Shown: piece by piece, positions 37,630-46,771 of the stretch
How positions within the stretch are numbered: position 1 is the stretch's first letter
How the letters are laid out: the number at the start of each line of letters is the position of its first letter
Assembly: GCA_963745765.1 (NCBI GenBank)
Contig: CAVUYQ010000016.1
Location: 62,001-126,000, forward strand
Direction of reading: 5' to 3'
Source: Ww85 sp963745765
GTDB lineage: Bacteria; Desulfobacterota; Desulfobulbia; Desulfobulbales; Desulfocapsaceae
Length of the DNA: 64,000 nt
Program-made: the position numbers and the translations under genes
The notes under the pieces: generated by a model
The model's database searches: none
The model's input: the letters and a program-made list of their open reading frames with translations, nothing else
What the model was told of the DNA's origin: nothing

Positions 37630-39660
37630 CTATGAAATGTCTTCACGTTTTTGCGATGGCAGTTCAGGATCGCTCTCATCTTCGTCGACCGGCTCGGCGG
37701 ACAGCACTTCGGACGTTTCCCACACCTGCGACTCAATATTGCCGGCCTCGACCGAGCCCAGCGGCGGATAGTCGAGAGTATCTTTGAGCTGCTCAATTCT
37801 GTCGGGAGCAAGTCTTGGAAACGGCAACTTGCCGGCTTTGCGCCAGGATGCAACTTCTTTCGCAGCTGTCTTGCCACGCTCAACGTCAAGCCCGTCGTCG
37901 CGTCCCATGTAGAGGGTCTGTGAAGGAAAGGCAAAGCCACTTCCCGAATTTTTAACTATCTCGCTCATTCGCAGCAAGACGTCTTCGCGTATGGCGTAGT
38001 ATTCGTTGAAGTCTCGGGTCAGTGCATATATCCGGACACCAATGTCGAGGGAAGATTGACCAAAGTCTGCGAAGCGCACGCGCACCGTTTCGGAGTCGAT
38101 CTTAGGATGGGCATGGAACATCTCGCGAAACTTCACAAGCACATAGCGCAATTGATCATTTTCGGTCTCGTAGCGAAGACCGATGGTCGCGGTAATCAGC
38201 ATCCTATCACATTTCGCCCAGTTGATCAGCTGCATATCGGCGAGGGCGGCGTTGGGAATCGAAATCAAGGTGCGATCGAGGGCCCTGATCCTGGTCGTGC
38301 GCACACCGATGCTTTCGACAGTGCCGGTTTTGTCACCGAATGAGCAGAAATCCCCGATCCGCACTGGCTGGTCGAGATAGAGCATGATGCCGCCGATCAG
38401 GTTTTCGAGAGTCGGACGAATCGCAAGCGCGACTGCCAAACCGCCAATACCGAGTCCAGTCACAACGCTATAGAGAGGCAGCCCCAGGTCCTGTACTGCA
38501 TAACCGATGATCACCACGCTGACCGCGGTCCCGATGGTACGGGCACCAATGCGCCAGAGATGCGCGTCGAAGCTATCTTCCGGAATATCCTTTGCCTGGA
38601 CGATGCGCTCGAAAATAGCGAGAATGAGCAGCCATAAGAGCCAGACCGCGCCGGCATTGATCAAAATGGTTGATATATCGACAACCAGGGTCGAGAATGA
38701 GCCTGAAACAAATATTTGGTGTTCAATGAAATCCTTTAGGCTCGAGAGCACCACGAGGAACGCGATTGGCATCAGAGCACGACGCAGCAGGAAGCCGACC
38801 CGATTTTCGGTTTCGCGGCGGTTGACCGCACGATGAAAGACCAACAGCAGGAGCGCTGCGAGAGCAATAAGGATAACCACCGCAATGACTTTCCACTTTG
38901 GTGTGTCCAGCCAGAGGTCTTGCAGACTCTGCGGAACTCTTCTGAGCACCATCGCCGGGATCATCGGTCCGGTAAACTGGGGAATAGCACGATGCCAGCT
39001 AATGATGGGTAAAGACGTTTGCAGAGGCAGGTCTTTAATACCCTGGTAGAAACGCGGCGCCTGCATAATCGTGCTCTCGCCAAACAGAAACTCTCCCTCA
39101 CGCGGCCCCTTTTGGGCCTGGACAATCCAGATCGGGGTGCCGGGGATGCGCCATTTGGCGCGTGACACATCTTTATCGAAGGCCTCTTCATCAGGAACAT
39201 TTGCAAGGTTTGGCAATTCGATACGACCAATGATGTCGAGCAAATATTCAATTGTTTGGGTTCCGATCTGCGTGCGAAGCGATGGCGGAACTGAGGACAG
39301 GTCCAGCAGCGCATGCAACTGAGAGTTGATAACCTGCAACTTTTCGACAAGCTTACGAGATTTATTCAACCTATAGGATTGGTAGGTCTGTTCCAGCTCG
39401 TCCCTGAGGCGGAGAAAAGATTTGAGCGTGGCACGCGGGCTGTCCGTTCGGATGGGTTTGATTGTGGGCTTATCGCTGGCAGCCTGCTGCCTCCCTGCGA
39501 ACATATCATCCCCGTCCGATGTGCTTTCTGTCGTTTCATGGGCGTGAATAAAAGTCGCGGCACAGCAAATCAAGACAAGGGCAAGCCACCACCGAAAAAC
39601 AGTGGAATAATTAAATTTCGAGTACAAATTATACACAGAGAACTCCTTATATTGCATCAT
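37630..39660 (-). CDS. MscS-family mechanosensitive channel with large N-terminal domain
   Basis: 676 residues. A signal peptide (ends ATFIHAHE) and a long periplasmic region (about 30-220) precede four to five membrane helices. The pore helix and beta domain are typical of MscS: GLGIGGLAVALAIRPTLENLIGG, LDQPVRIGDFCSFG, RTTRIRALDRTLISIPNAALAD, then a C-terminal alpha/beta part. It would open as membrane tension rises. Codon use is GC-richer than the core genes on its left, in line with the sulfatase block. The gene is intact. It is convergent with no close neighbour. Confidence 0.88.
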   Translation of the reverse strand: MMQYKEFSVYNLYSKFNYSTVFRWWLALVLICCAATFIHAHETTESTSDGDDMFAGRQQAASDKPTIKPIRTDSPRATLKSFLRLRDELEQTYQSYRLNKSRKLVEKLQVINSQLHALLDLSSVPPSLRTQIGTQTIEYLLDIIGRIELPNLANVPDEEAFDKDVSRAKWRIPGTPIWIVQAQKGPREGEFLFGESTIMQAPRFYQGIKDLPLQTSLPIISWHRAIPQFTGPMIPAMVLRRVPQSLQDLWLDTPKWKVIAVVILIALAALLLLVFHRAVNRRETENRVGFLLRRALMPIAFLVVLSSLKDFIEHQIFVSGSFSTLVVDISTILINAGAVWLLWLLILAIFERIVQAKDIPEDSFDAHLWRIGARTIGTAVSVVIIGYAVQDLGLPLYSVVTGLGIGGLAVALAIRPTLENLIGGIMLYLDQPVRIGDFCSFGDKTGTVESIGVRTTRIRALDRTLISIPNAALADMQLINWAKCDRMLITATIGLRYETENDQLRYVLVKFREMFHAHPKIDSETVRVRFADFGQSSLDIGVRIYALTRDFNEYYAIREDVLLRMSEIVKNSGSGFAFPSQTLYMGRDDGLDVERGKTAAKEVASWRKAGKLPFPRLAPDRIEQLKDTLDYPPLGSVEAGNIESQVWETSEVLSAEPVDEDESDPELPSQKREDIS

Positions 39661-39711
39661 AGCATCAAATTGTTAAGGGTGGGAACGATCTTACTACTCC
39701 CCACGGAAACC

Positions 39712-39924
39712 CTAATAAAAGTGATGCGTCCAGACGTCCTGAAAGATCACGAACAGGAACGCCGTTGAACAGCCGAACATCAGCACCCCCGTTATTGCAA
39801 TCAATGTCCCGAGATGCCGCCAGGGATACTTCAGCAGGATGTCGCCGTAGCCCAGAGTCGTGATCGTCGCGGCGGAGAAATAAATGCCTTCCGTAAGGCT
39901 TGCTATTAGCCCCGTCCAGCGCAA
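39712..39924 (-). pseudogene. Potassium-channel pore fragment
   Basis: About 70 codons encoding SLTEGIYFSAATITTLGYGDI, split here as a pore helix and the selectivity filter TTLGYGD followed by one membrane helix and an FQDVWTHHFY tail. The first helix of a two-helix channel is missing, because an upstream stop (TGA) and the CorA relic replace it. The family normally needs both helices, so this is a relic. Confidence 0.55.
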
Positions 39925-40510
39925 GAACAGCCCTCATGCCGCGGCCTCCGCCAGATCGCCAACGTAAGTAACAAAAAGCAACCAAGGAGGATGATCTTGC
40001 CGTAATTTTCCGGTCCCAGATGTGCCAGCAGCCATGCCTTGTGACGAACCATCTCGCCAGCGACGTTCATCCCTAGCAGGCCGGTAATGAAGGTCAGCGG
40101 CAAGAACACAGTCGCAACGATAGTCAGATTGAGGCTGGAACGGGTCATAGTCTCCGAGCGTTGGGCCTCGACCTGATCTTCCGGCATCTGTACCCGCGTG
40201 CGGTATTCCTCCAGTCCGTTTAAATGGCGGGTGACCTGCTGTGACGCCCTGACCAGCGTTTCACGATCGTCGGCATCCAGGGCCAGGGCGGGTTCGGTCG
40301 TCATCGGAGCAAGCACCTGCCGGGTGGAATTCACTTGCCGTCACCAGCGACCTGTCCGACGACAGGTCGCTGTCGCAACTCGTCCACAACAGCAACCGTC
40401 CCGGATCGCACCGTGATCGCCCTGGTCGGGCAGCGATCAGCAAGGCTCAACCTCCGCAGACTGGCAACGATGATAGTGGGTTCCATGGCATGAAACACGC
40501 TGAAGACTGT
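39912..40510 (-). pseudogene. CorA/ZntB-like metal-ion transporter relic
   Basis: The C-terminal part (about 40334-39912) has SETMTRSSLNLTIVATVFLPLTF in pieces, and TGLLGMNVAG, the GMN signature at the end of CorA/ZntB helix 1, then a second helix and RRPRHEG. A possible earlier piece (AITVRSGTVAVVDELR, near 40450-40370) is in another frame with a stop between. The cytoplasmic N-terminal domain is mostly gone. Probably a broken gene that merges with the channel fragment downstream. Confidence 0.5.
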
Positions 40511-40807
40511 CCTGATGTCCTTATTGATCGAGGATCGGCTGCACCCGGCCAAAAAATGTTGGAATGCCCCAGTGTCCTGTCACGCTTCACCTGTCACCCA
40601 GAGCTTGTTATTCTGGCTTCCTGACTTCGTTGCTTATTCTGTCACGTAGCGCTGCTACGCTCCTTCATGCGCGCCTCACTGGAAACCACAATCCCAGCGC
40701 TCCATTGCGACATTTGAAACGTGACATGACACTAGTGATGACAAGGCAGTGGAGGAGTATAATAATTTTATATCCCTATTTTAAAATACATTTTGATTTG
40801 GAAAAGG

Positions 40808-40925
40808 ATGGTATACGTGGCTGGAGAAAAAAGCGATCAGATACTCAACGATTTTTTCTCCAGCCACTGTAACCGGCAATGCTCTGGACAGGGTAGCTGT
40901 CACTGTTATGTGCCCATCAAGACTT
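40808..40925 (+). other. Possible Cys-rich small ORF start with a hairpin inside
   Basis: ATG at 40808 opens MVYVAGEKSDQILNDFFSS, followed by CNRQCSGQGSCHCYVP, a dense Cys cluster, then reads on into the antisense of the DUF1214 relic. It may be the truncated N-terminus of a metal-binding small protein. Codon support is weak. The rest of 40560-40807 has no recognised gene. Confidence 0.2.
40817..40867. repeat. 16-bp perfect inverted repeat
   Basis: GTGGCTGGAGAAAAAA (40817-40832) and its exact complement (40852-40867) around 19 bases. It could fold as a bidirectional terminator-like stem between the CorA and DUF1214 relics. Confidence 0.6.
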
Positions 40926-41098
40926 GGGCGCCGGCAGCCAGTTGGCCTCCTTGTCCTTGCCCGGCGATGCGTTCTGGAAGTACCGTGTCAGCGAACCGTC
41001 GGCGTTGTAGGTAAGGTCGTCGCGCGGGCTGACGATGAACTTGTTCAGTGCATTCGGCACAAGCCACCAGCTGTTGTCGATCTCGTACATGGTGATCG
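40917..41098 (-). pseudogene. DUF1214/DUF1254 protein C-terminal fragment
   Basis: Encodes ITMYEIDNSWWLVPNALNKF, then DGSLTRYFQNASPGKDKEANWLPAPK, cut in two here; this is the C-terminal end of DUF1254/DUF1214 proteins. It stops after APKS, before the last strand, and no upstream part remains. These proteins are often found next to sulfatase genes in gammaproteobacteria, and here the fragment is directly downstream of one. Truncated at both ends. Confidence 0.65.
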
Positions 41099-41100
41099 GT

Positions 41101-42726
41101 TTACCAGACCTGGCCGGGGTCCTTCTCAAGCTGCTGCATCACCGTCTCCATGGCCCTCTGCAGGCTCAGCGACTCCGCCCGTTGGCGCGGCGGCCACTCC
41201 TGCAGGCTTTTCATGTGCTCGGCAATGATCCCTTGTGCCGGTACCAGGGTCCACATTTTCTCGGCGAAGAGCTTGCGGGCCATATAGCCCCATTCGCGGG
41301 AATGGGGGTCGAAGTGCTCCATGGGGTCCATGCGCAGGTTGAAGAGATAGGGCACCGACGGATAAACCAGCGGGTCCCACCACAGCCCTTCCTCCTTGAT
41401 CGCGAACAGCATCTTCCAATCTCCCACGCGCACGCCGGTGAGATTCGCCTCGTCGTAATAGAAGTACTGCCGACGGGCGGACTTGTCCGTCTTGCCGGTC
41501 CACAGCTCAAGATTGTTGTAGCCGTCCAGGTGCACTTTGTAGTTCATGCCGCCAATCTCCACGCCCTGGAGCAGCTTGTCCTTGATGTCCGGCTCGCCCG
41601 CGGCCGCGGCCAGCGTGACGAACAGATCTTCATGGCTCTGGATGGCGTTCGAGACGCTGCCGGAAGGAATCTTGCCGGGCCAGCGGACCATCATCGGCAC
41701 CCGCACGCCGCCCTCCCAGGTCGTGCCCTTCTCACCCCGGAAGGGCGCGTAGCCGCCATCCGGCCATAACAGCATCTCGTAGCCATTATCCGTCGAGTAG
41801 ATCACGATGGTGTTGTCGGCAACCCCCAGGTCGTCAAGCTTTTTCAGCAGCGCGCCGATCTCCTCGTCGTGCTGGATCATACCGGCGCGGTAGACATCCA
41901 TCTCGGGACGCCCCTCGTCTACGGCCTTCTGGACATACTCCTGGGGTACGTGGGTCCAGATGTGCATCCGGGTGGGGTTGAACCAGACGAAAAAGGGCTT
42001 GTCTTCCTTGACGCTGCTCTCGATGAACGTCTCGGTCGCCCGCAGGAACTCCGCGTCCACGGTCTTCATGCGCTCACGCGTGAGCGCACCGGTGTCCTCA
42101 CAGCGCTGCTTGCCCATCCGGCCGAACTTCGGGTCCTCGGCGGGGTCGTCGGTGTCCGTCGCCCAGCAATGCAGGACGCCGCGCGGACCGAACTTCGCTT
42201 TGAACTCGGGATTCTTCACCCCCGGGTAATCGAGCTGCTCTGGTTCTTCCTCGGCGTTGAGGTGATAGAGGTTACCGTAGAACTCGTCGAAACCGTGCAC
42301 GGTCGGCAGGAACTCGTTGCGGTCGCCCAGGTGGTTCTTGCCGAACTGCCCGGTCGCATAGCCTAGCGGCCTCAGGACCTCGGCCAATGTCGGGTCTTCC
42401 TTCTGCAAGCCCTGCTTCGAGCCGGGGATGCCGATGGTCGTCATGCCGGTGCGCACCGGCAATTGTCCGGTGATGAACGCGGCCCGGCCGGCGGTACAGC
42501 TTGGGTGCGCGTAGTGGTCGGTAAACAGCATGCCCTCTTTAGCGATACGGTCGATGTTCGGCGTATGGCCCATCATACCGTGGGTATAGGCGCCGACATT
42601 CCACATGCCGATATCGTCGCCAAAGATGACGAGGATGTTGGGTGGCCTTTCCGTGGCCGCCATTGCAACGGGTATCCAGACCATCATCGCAATCAGTGTA
42701 ATGAGTTTCAACAAAGTCTTTTTCAT
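41101..42726 (-). CDS. Arylsulfatase, exported
   Basis: 541 residues with signal peptide (ends VAMAATERP). The alkaline-phosphatase-fold sulfatase core shows NILVIFGDDIGMWN (metal Asp pair), then the formylglycine site CTAGR (CxAxR type) in HPSCTAGRAAFITG, and GKNHLGDR, further STDNGYEM. The cysteine must be turned to formylglycine by a maturation enzyme not seen in this window. The CxAxR form is typical of the radical-SAM (anSME) or FGE targets. Substrate is unknown. It is 48 bases downstream of a HAD phosphatase gene. GC-rich. Confidence 0.9.
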   Translation of the reverse strand: MKKTLLKLITLIAMMVWIPVAMAATERPPNILVIFGDDIGMWNVGAYTHGMMGHTPNIDRIAKEGMLFTDHYAHPSCTAGRAAFITGQLPVRTGMTTIGIPGSKQGLQKEDPTLAEVLRPLGYATGQFGKNHLGDRNEFLPTVHGFDEFYGNLYHLNAEEEPEQLDYPGVKNPEFKAKFGPRGVLHCWATDTDDPAEDPKFGRMGKQRCEDTGALTRERMKTVDAEFLRATETFIESSVKEDKPFFVWFNPTRMHIWTHVPQEYVQKAVDEGRPEMDVYRAGMIQHDEEIGALLKKLDDLGVADNTIVIYSTDNGYEMLLWPDGGYAPFRGEKGTTWEGGVRVPMMVRWPGKIPSGSVSNAIQSHEDLFVTLAAAAGEPDIKDKLLQGVEIGGMNYKVHLDGYNNLELWTGKTDKSARRQYFYYDEANLTGVRVGDWKMLFAIKEEGLWWDPLVYPSVPYLFNLRMDPMEHFDPHSREWGYMARKLFAEKMWTLVPAQGIIAEHMKSLQEWPPRQRAESLSLQRAMETVMQQLEKDPGQVW

Positions 42727-42774
42727 AATTTTTCTCCCAGTAACTATACAAGCAAGTGTCTAACTATTACCTGC

Positions 42775-43800
42775 TCAGTTCTGATTTTCCCCGAACGCAA
42801 AAATCCGATTCCAGTCGGTCTTCATGCTGATAACGATCCAGCCCTGCTTTTTCGCCTCGTCGTAAAGCGCCTGGGTGAAGGTGCCGATTCGGGTGTCGGG
42901 GAGCCCCTGCGCCGGTCCGTAGGCGTACTCGCGCTTGGCGTCGTCGTGGAGCAGAATCATCGACAACCTCGCACCGTCACCGGCCTTCGTGTATTCCAGC
43001 ATCTGACGGTCGCCGGTCGAGTTTCCGAATGATGCGTAGGGCCGACGCCCGATCATCAGGTGGATGCCCTCGGCCTTGCCACCATTGTTGTTGTCCAGGA
43101 GCAGTTTCGGCTCCTTGGTGAGAAACGGCTTGCCGTCCTTGCGATAGCCGTACCTGGTCTCCCCGGCGGTGCCGACCACCTGCTCCGGCGGGATCCCGTA
43201 AACGGGCTCGGAATACACCCGAACGAAGTCCTGACCGCCGCCGGTGACGATGTACGTCTTGTAACCGTTGGCGCGGAGGTACTCCAGGAGCTCCTGCATC
43301 GGCAGGTAGGTGAGGTCGGTGTAGGGCCGGTTCCAGCGCGTGTTCCTGGCGGTTGCGAGCCACTTCTCCGCCTCGGCCTTGAACTCGTCGACACTCATGC
43401 CGGTAAGGGTGGCGGCGAGGATCTTCATAAGGTCGTCCATGGAGAGCTTGGCGATGGCCTCGCGGTTGCCGGACAGCACGGTTTTGAAAGGCTCCACCTT
43501 CGCCAGCTCCGGTTTCGCCTTGACCACCGCCGGAACCCGCTCCAGGCAGTAGACGACCTGGGTGTACATGGGGTGCTCGACCCACAGCGTGCCGTCCTGG
43601 TCAAAGGTCGCGATGCGCTCTTCCGGCGAAACATAGTCCGCACTGCTTTTATTTGTCGTTGCTTTTACAAATTCTAAAATCACCTGCTTGGCTGCCCCAT
43701 CGTTCCACGAGGGCAACGGATCAGCTGCTCGCGCGGGCACCGGCAAAATCAGGAAAAGAAGGGCACACAGCGCGATTTCATGGGTGAAATGAGCTTTCAT
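42775..43800 (-). CDS. Exported HAD-superfamily hydrolase
   Basis: 341 residues with a signal peptide (ends VPARAAD). The HAD motif I is TFDQDGTLW (DxDGT nucleophile), motif II VTGGG, motif III K around KDGKPFL, motif IV region ASFGNSTGDRQML. These phosphatases with an N-terminal signal often neighbour sulfatase and DUF1254 genes, as here. Likely a periplasmic phosphatase; the substrate is unknown. A strong terminator separates it from the second sulfatase upstream. Confidence 0.85.
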   Translation of the reverse strand: MKAHFTHEIALCALLFLILPVPARAADPLPSWNDGAAKQVILEFVKATTNKSSADYVSPEERIATFDQDGTLWVEHPMYTQVVYCLERVPAVVKAKPELAKVEPFKTVLSGNREAIAKLSMDDLMKILAATLTGMSVDEFKAEAEKWLATARNTRWNRPYTDLTYLPMQELLEYLRANGYKTYIVTGGGQDFVRVYSEPVYGIPPEQVVGTAGETRYGYRKDGKPFLTKEPKLLLDNNNGGKAEGIHLMIGRRPYASFGNSTGDRQMLEYTKAGDGARLSMILLHDDAKREYAYGPAQGLPDTRIGTFTQALYDEAKKQGWIVISMKTDWNRIFAFGENQN

Positions 43801-43836
43801 AATTCAAGTCCTCATATCGAAAAAAAAACGAGACCG

Positions 43837-43874
43837 AAAAAAGTCGGCGACCTTTTCAGGCCGCCGACTTTTTT
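43837..43874. terminator. Bidirectional rho-independent terminator
   Basis: AAAAAAGTCGGCG (43837-43849) and its complement CGCCGACTTTTTT (43862-43874) around 12 bases, with A/T runs on both sides. It ends the second sulfatase transcript (stop at 43908). Confidence 0.85.
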
Positions 43875-43907
43875 ACTTCAATACAATACAACTTCTAGCA
43901 CACTCCG

Positions 43908-45627
43908 TTACTCACCCGCGTGGCTGATGTGTTTGGCAGACTGCATCGCCTCGATCACCTGATCAAGATTGTAGCTCGCTGGGGTCTGCAGCGCTGGGAA
44001 GGTCCGGTACGTCTCGAGTTCCTTCAGCCACAGCAGCTGCCCAGTGGGCAGGAGGTTCCAGTCATAGATATAGGCCGTGCTTGGCGCGGCCAGTGCGCCG
44101 CCGTAGCCCAGGAGGGTCCCATCAACCGTCGCGACCGACCTTTCGAAGGGATCACGCTTGAGGTTGCTGACATAGGTCCAGTGATAGGTCTCTGGGGGGC
44201 CGAACGCCTCCGTCGCGTTGGAAGAAACCATCGTGTAGTAGAACTTCCAGTTCTTGTACCGTACCGCCGAAGGTTTTGCACCGGTGTAGTAGAAAAAGGT
44301 GTCGCGTGCCGAATCCGACTTGCCTTCGAGATAGTCCCGCTGATCGACGCCGTCCAGCGTGGTCTTGACGATGCCGGGATACTTGCCGGCCTCAATCTGC
44401 TTCTTCAGGCCATCACCCGAAGGCCCGCCGGCGATATTGACGAGGGTGGGCAGCCAGTCAAGTGACGAGAAGATCTGGTCCGGATGAGTGCCAGCCTTGA
44501 TGTGCCCCGGCCAGCGCACGAGCATCGGAGCCCGCATACCGCCTTCCCAGGTGGTGAGCTTGCCGCCCCGGAATGGCGTAATACCGCCGTCCGGGTAGGT
44601 GATCGTCTCAGCGCCGTTATCGGTGGTGAAGACGACGATGGTGTTGTCGAGCTCGCCCATGTCCTCGAGCTTTTTCAGCACGTAGCCGATGTTGTCGTCC
44701 ATCTGCTTCATGCCGGCTTCGTTGATACCCCAGTCCTTGCCGCCCTTCTCGCCCAGCATGTCCAGATACTTGTCCGGAGAGCATGGTGGTGACGTGCATG
44801 CGCGCCGGGTTATACCAGACGAAAAACGGCTTGTTGGTCTTCTCGGGGTCGTTGCGGTCGAGGAAGTCGATGACCTGGGCGGAGATTTCCTCGTCCACGG
44901 TCTTGGAACGTTCCAGCGTCAGCGGCCCTTCGTCCTTGCAGCTCTGGTTCTCCTCAGTGCCATCCGCGGATGTACAATGAATAACCGGCCTCGGTGGCGT
45001 CATGCAGAGCCCGTCTCGCGGATCGATGGCACCGGGGACCTCTGCGAGCCCCTTGACCGGGGTGTTCTTACAGGGCGGAACAATGCCCTGCTCGGTCGGC
45101 GACTTGTTTATGTCGGGGAAGCTCACCCCCTGCATGGCGTCGAGGTGATACAGGTAGCCCCAGAACTCCTGGAAGCCGTGTGCCGTTGGCAGCGACGCCG
45201 ATTTATCGCCAAGGTGGTTCTTGCCGAACTCGCCGGTGTTGTAGCCGAGATCCAGCAGGAATTTTGCCAGCGCGGGCGTGCCCGGCAACAGCGAACTGGT
45301 GGCACCCGGAAGCTGCGGCATGACCATGCCCGCCCGCAACGGATGCATGCCGGTGAAGAAGGCGGTGCGGCCGGCCGTGCAGCTCTGCTCGGCATAATAG
45401 GTCATAAACCTCGCGCCTTCTTTCCCGAGGCGGTCGATGTTGGGCGTCTCCCCAACCATGAGCCCCTGATGGTAAGCGCCGACGTTCATGATGCCGATGT
45501 CGTCGCCCATGATGAACAGGATGTTGGGTTTGCTGTCAGCGGCTTCTATTGGCGTGACCGTCCAGGCCAGCGCTGTGCAACAGGCAACAACCCACAGCAA
45601 AAAAGTTCTTGTTGATGATAGTCTCAT
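43908..45627 (-). CDS. Second exported sulfatase, frameshifted
   Basis: Starts MRLSSTRTFLLWVVACCTAL with a signal peptide (ends IEAADSK). Core motifs are NILFIMGDDIGIMN, SCTAGRTAFFTG (formylglycine site CxAxR) and GKNHLGDK. The first frame runs 45627-44617 and loses the family pattern after about 44770; the second, 44759-43908, gives MLGEKGGKDWGINEAG and TTDNGAETI onward. A single shift near 44765-44780 restores about 572 residues. It is related to, but not a copy of, the sulfatase at 41101. A tandem duplication of its start region lies directly upstream. Confidence 0.85.
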
Positions 45628-45674
45628 TTTTTTCCTCCTTTTCGTGAAGTTCTTCTTGTTGATGGTATTCTCAT
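45624..45674 (-). CDS. 16-codon leader ORF overlapping the sulfatase start
   Basis: An upstream copy of the sulfatase RBS and start (AAAAGGAGAAAAAAATGAG) yields an ORF of MRIPSTRRTSRKGGKK whose TGA stop overlaps the sulfatase ATG (ATGA). Its second half is the real sulfatase RBS. The two copies of the start region are 45604-45645 and 45646-45692. Such overlap usually couples translation; whether the leader is translated is unknown. Confidence 0.5.
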   Translation of the reverse strand: MRIPSTRRTSRKGGKK

Positions 45675-45717
45675 TTTTTTCTCCTTTTCGTGAAGTTCTT
45701 TAATGAAGTTCTTTAAT

Positions 45718-45999
45718 TTAGGTCTCAAATTCCGTCGACTGGCCAACCGCGGTAATGACAATTTCCGGCGGCTGACGCATGAGCACTCTTGCCCCCCTTA
45801 AAACGGTAAAGAGATCTGAGTCCTGGTGGGCATCAGCGTCTTTTTGGGTCGACCACTCTTCTATGAGCAGAAGTTCATTGTCATCTTCGACATTCTGGAA
45901 AACGACTGCCCTCCGGCAGCCGCTTTCAAATCGAACCTGTTCAACGATCGAGCTGAGCGTTTGCAGAAGCTCTCTACGCTTTATAGGCAACACTTTCAT
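45718..45999 (-). CDS. Antibiotic biosynthesis monooxygenase (ABM) domain protein
   Basis: About 93 residues from ATG 45999 (a TTG seven codons upstream is also possible). The sequence MKVLPIKRRELLQTLSSIV, then FQNVEDDNELLLIEEW and DADAHQDSDLF, matches the small ferredoxin-like ABM/YgiN fold, which acts on quinol or similar compounds. It lies upstream of the second sulfatase on the same strand, 44 bases from the leader ORF. Its first half is duplicated, as a fragment, 1.79 kb to the right. Confidence 0.7.
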   Translation of the reverse strand: MKVLPIKRRELLQTLSSIVEQVRFESGCRRAVVFQNVEDDNELLLIEEWSTQKDADAHQDSDLFTVLRGARVLMRQPPEIVITAVGQSTEFET

Positions 46000-46310
46000 T
46001 TTGATTAGAATGATAACCAATTGGATTCTCTGTCACTTGATGATCTTTGAAAAAGTTGAAACCAGAAAATTAGAGACATGAGCTGTTATCTACCGTATGG
46101 CAATATGTATACCTGATCTGACTGTTTGATTGATTATTGTTATTTGTTACCGAATTTGTTGAAGATAAATCGCAGGAAAGAGCATTTGGGATGCTTTGCG
46201 AGGCGACCAGTTTCCCCGCGAAATATCAAGGATCTGTTAAATATCGCGGAATGGCAAACCTGAAATGATCGAATTCCGGACGAGGCAAGAGCCGAATATT
46301 TGTTGTTCAG
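45931..46310 (+). repeat. 380-bp direct repeat, copy A
   Basis: Runs from TCGAACCTGTTCAACGAT, inside the 5' end of the ABM gene, to GCCGAATATTTGTTGTTCAG. The same sequence with about 10 percent changes and one ~10-bp deletion is at 47721-48089, in the same orientation. The repeat includes the ABM start codon and its upstream region. Confidence 0.85.
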
Positions 46311-46771
46311 GAGCCCGTTTGAACCAATCTGGAGCACCGGCTTAACCGTTACACATCCGGGTTAGTTGTCTTTTAAAATGTTCCGGTGAACGACTGTGTT
46401 TTCAGTGGAAGTTGTTGGACTTTATCAGTGCCTGGGAGAGAACTTGTTTTAACGGCATTTCTATTATCATTTGGTTAGAAAAAGGTACTTCATGTGGTTG
46501 AAGTTATGCTTACATGAAGGGGTGCAATCATGGCAGATACATACCGGGAAACCGAGGAAAATAATGGAAACGTTCACAACTTTGAATATCAAATTCTTCC
46601 CTCAGGGGGGTACTCAGTAGAGTACCCCCCTGAGGTGCACAGGTGACTTTCGCAGATTATTTGTCTCGGAGTCTCTTACCTGGTTTGCCGGTTTTCATGC
46701 ACGAAAATAATCTCTGAACCACTGAAGTTCTAAAGCACTGAAGCCTTTGCCATTGAAACGCTTATACTGCG
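46311..46771. other. Intergenic stretch with a small ORF and a strong hairpin
   Basis: A 38-codon ORF (ATG 46530 to 46646; MADTYRETEENNGNVHNF start) has AAGGGGTG seven bases upstream and could be real. Within it lies a perfect 16-bp inverted repeat CCTCAGGGGGGTACTC (46600-46615) and complement (46620-46635) around AGTA. No T run follows, so it is not a standard terminator. Confidence 0.35.

Noticed and set aside
39665..39985. 106-codon minus ORF
   Set aside because: Shadow of the channel fragment in another frame.
42977..43585. 202-codon minus ORF
   Set aside because: Out-of-frame shadow of the HAD gene; Arg/Gly-rich with no domain.
44689..45615. Long plus-strand ORF of 308 codons
   Set aside because: It is antisense to the second sulfatase, in GC-rich DNA where the complementary frame stays open by composition; no domain seen. 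The same holds for 41035-41769 and 41869-42366.
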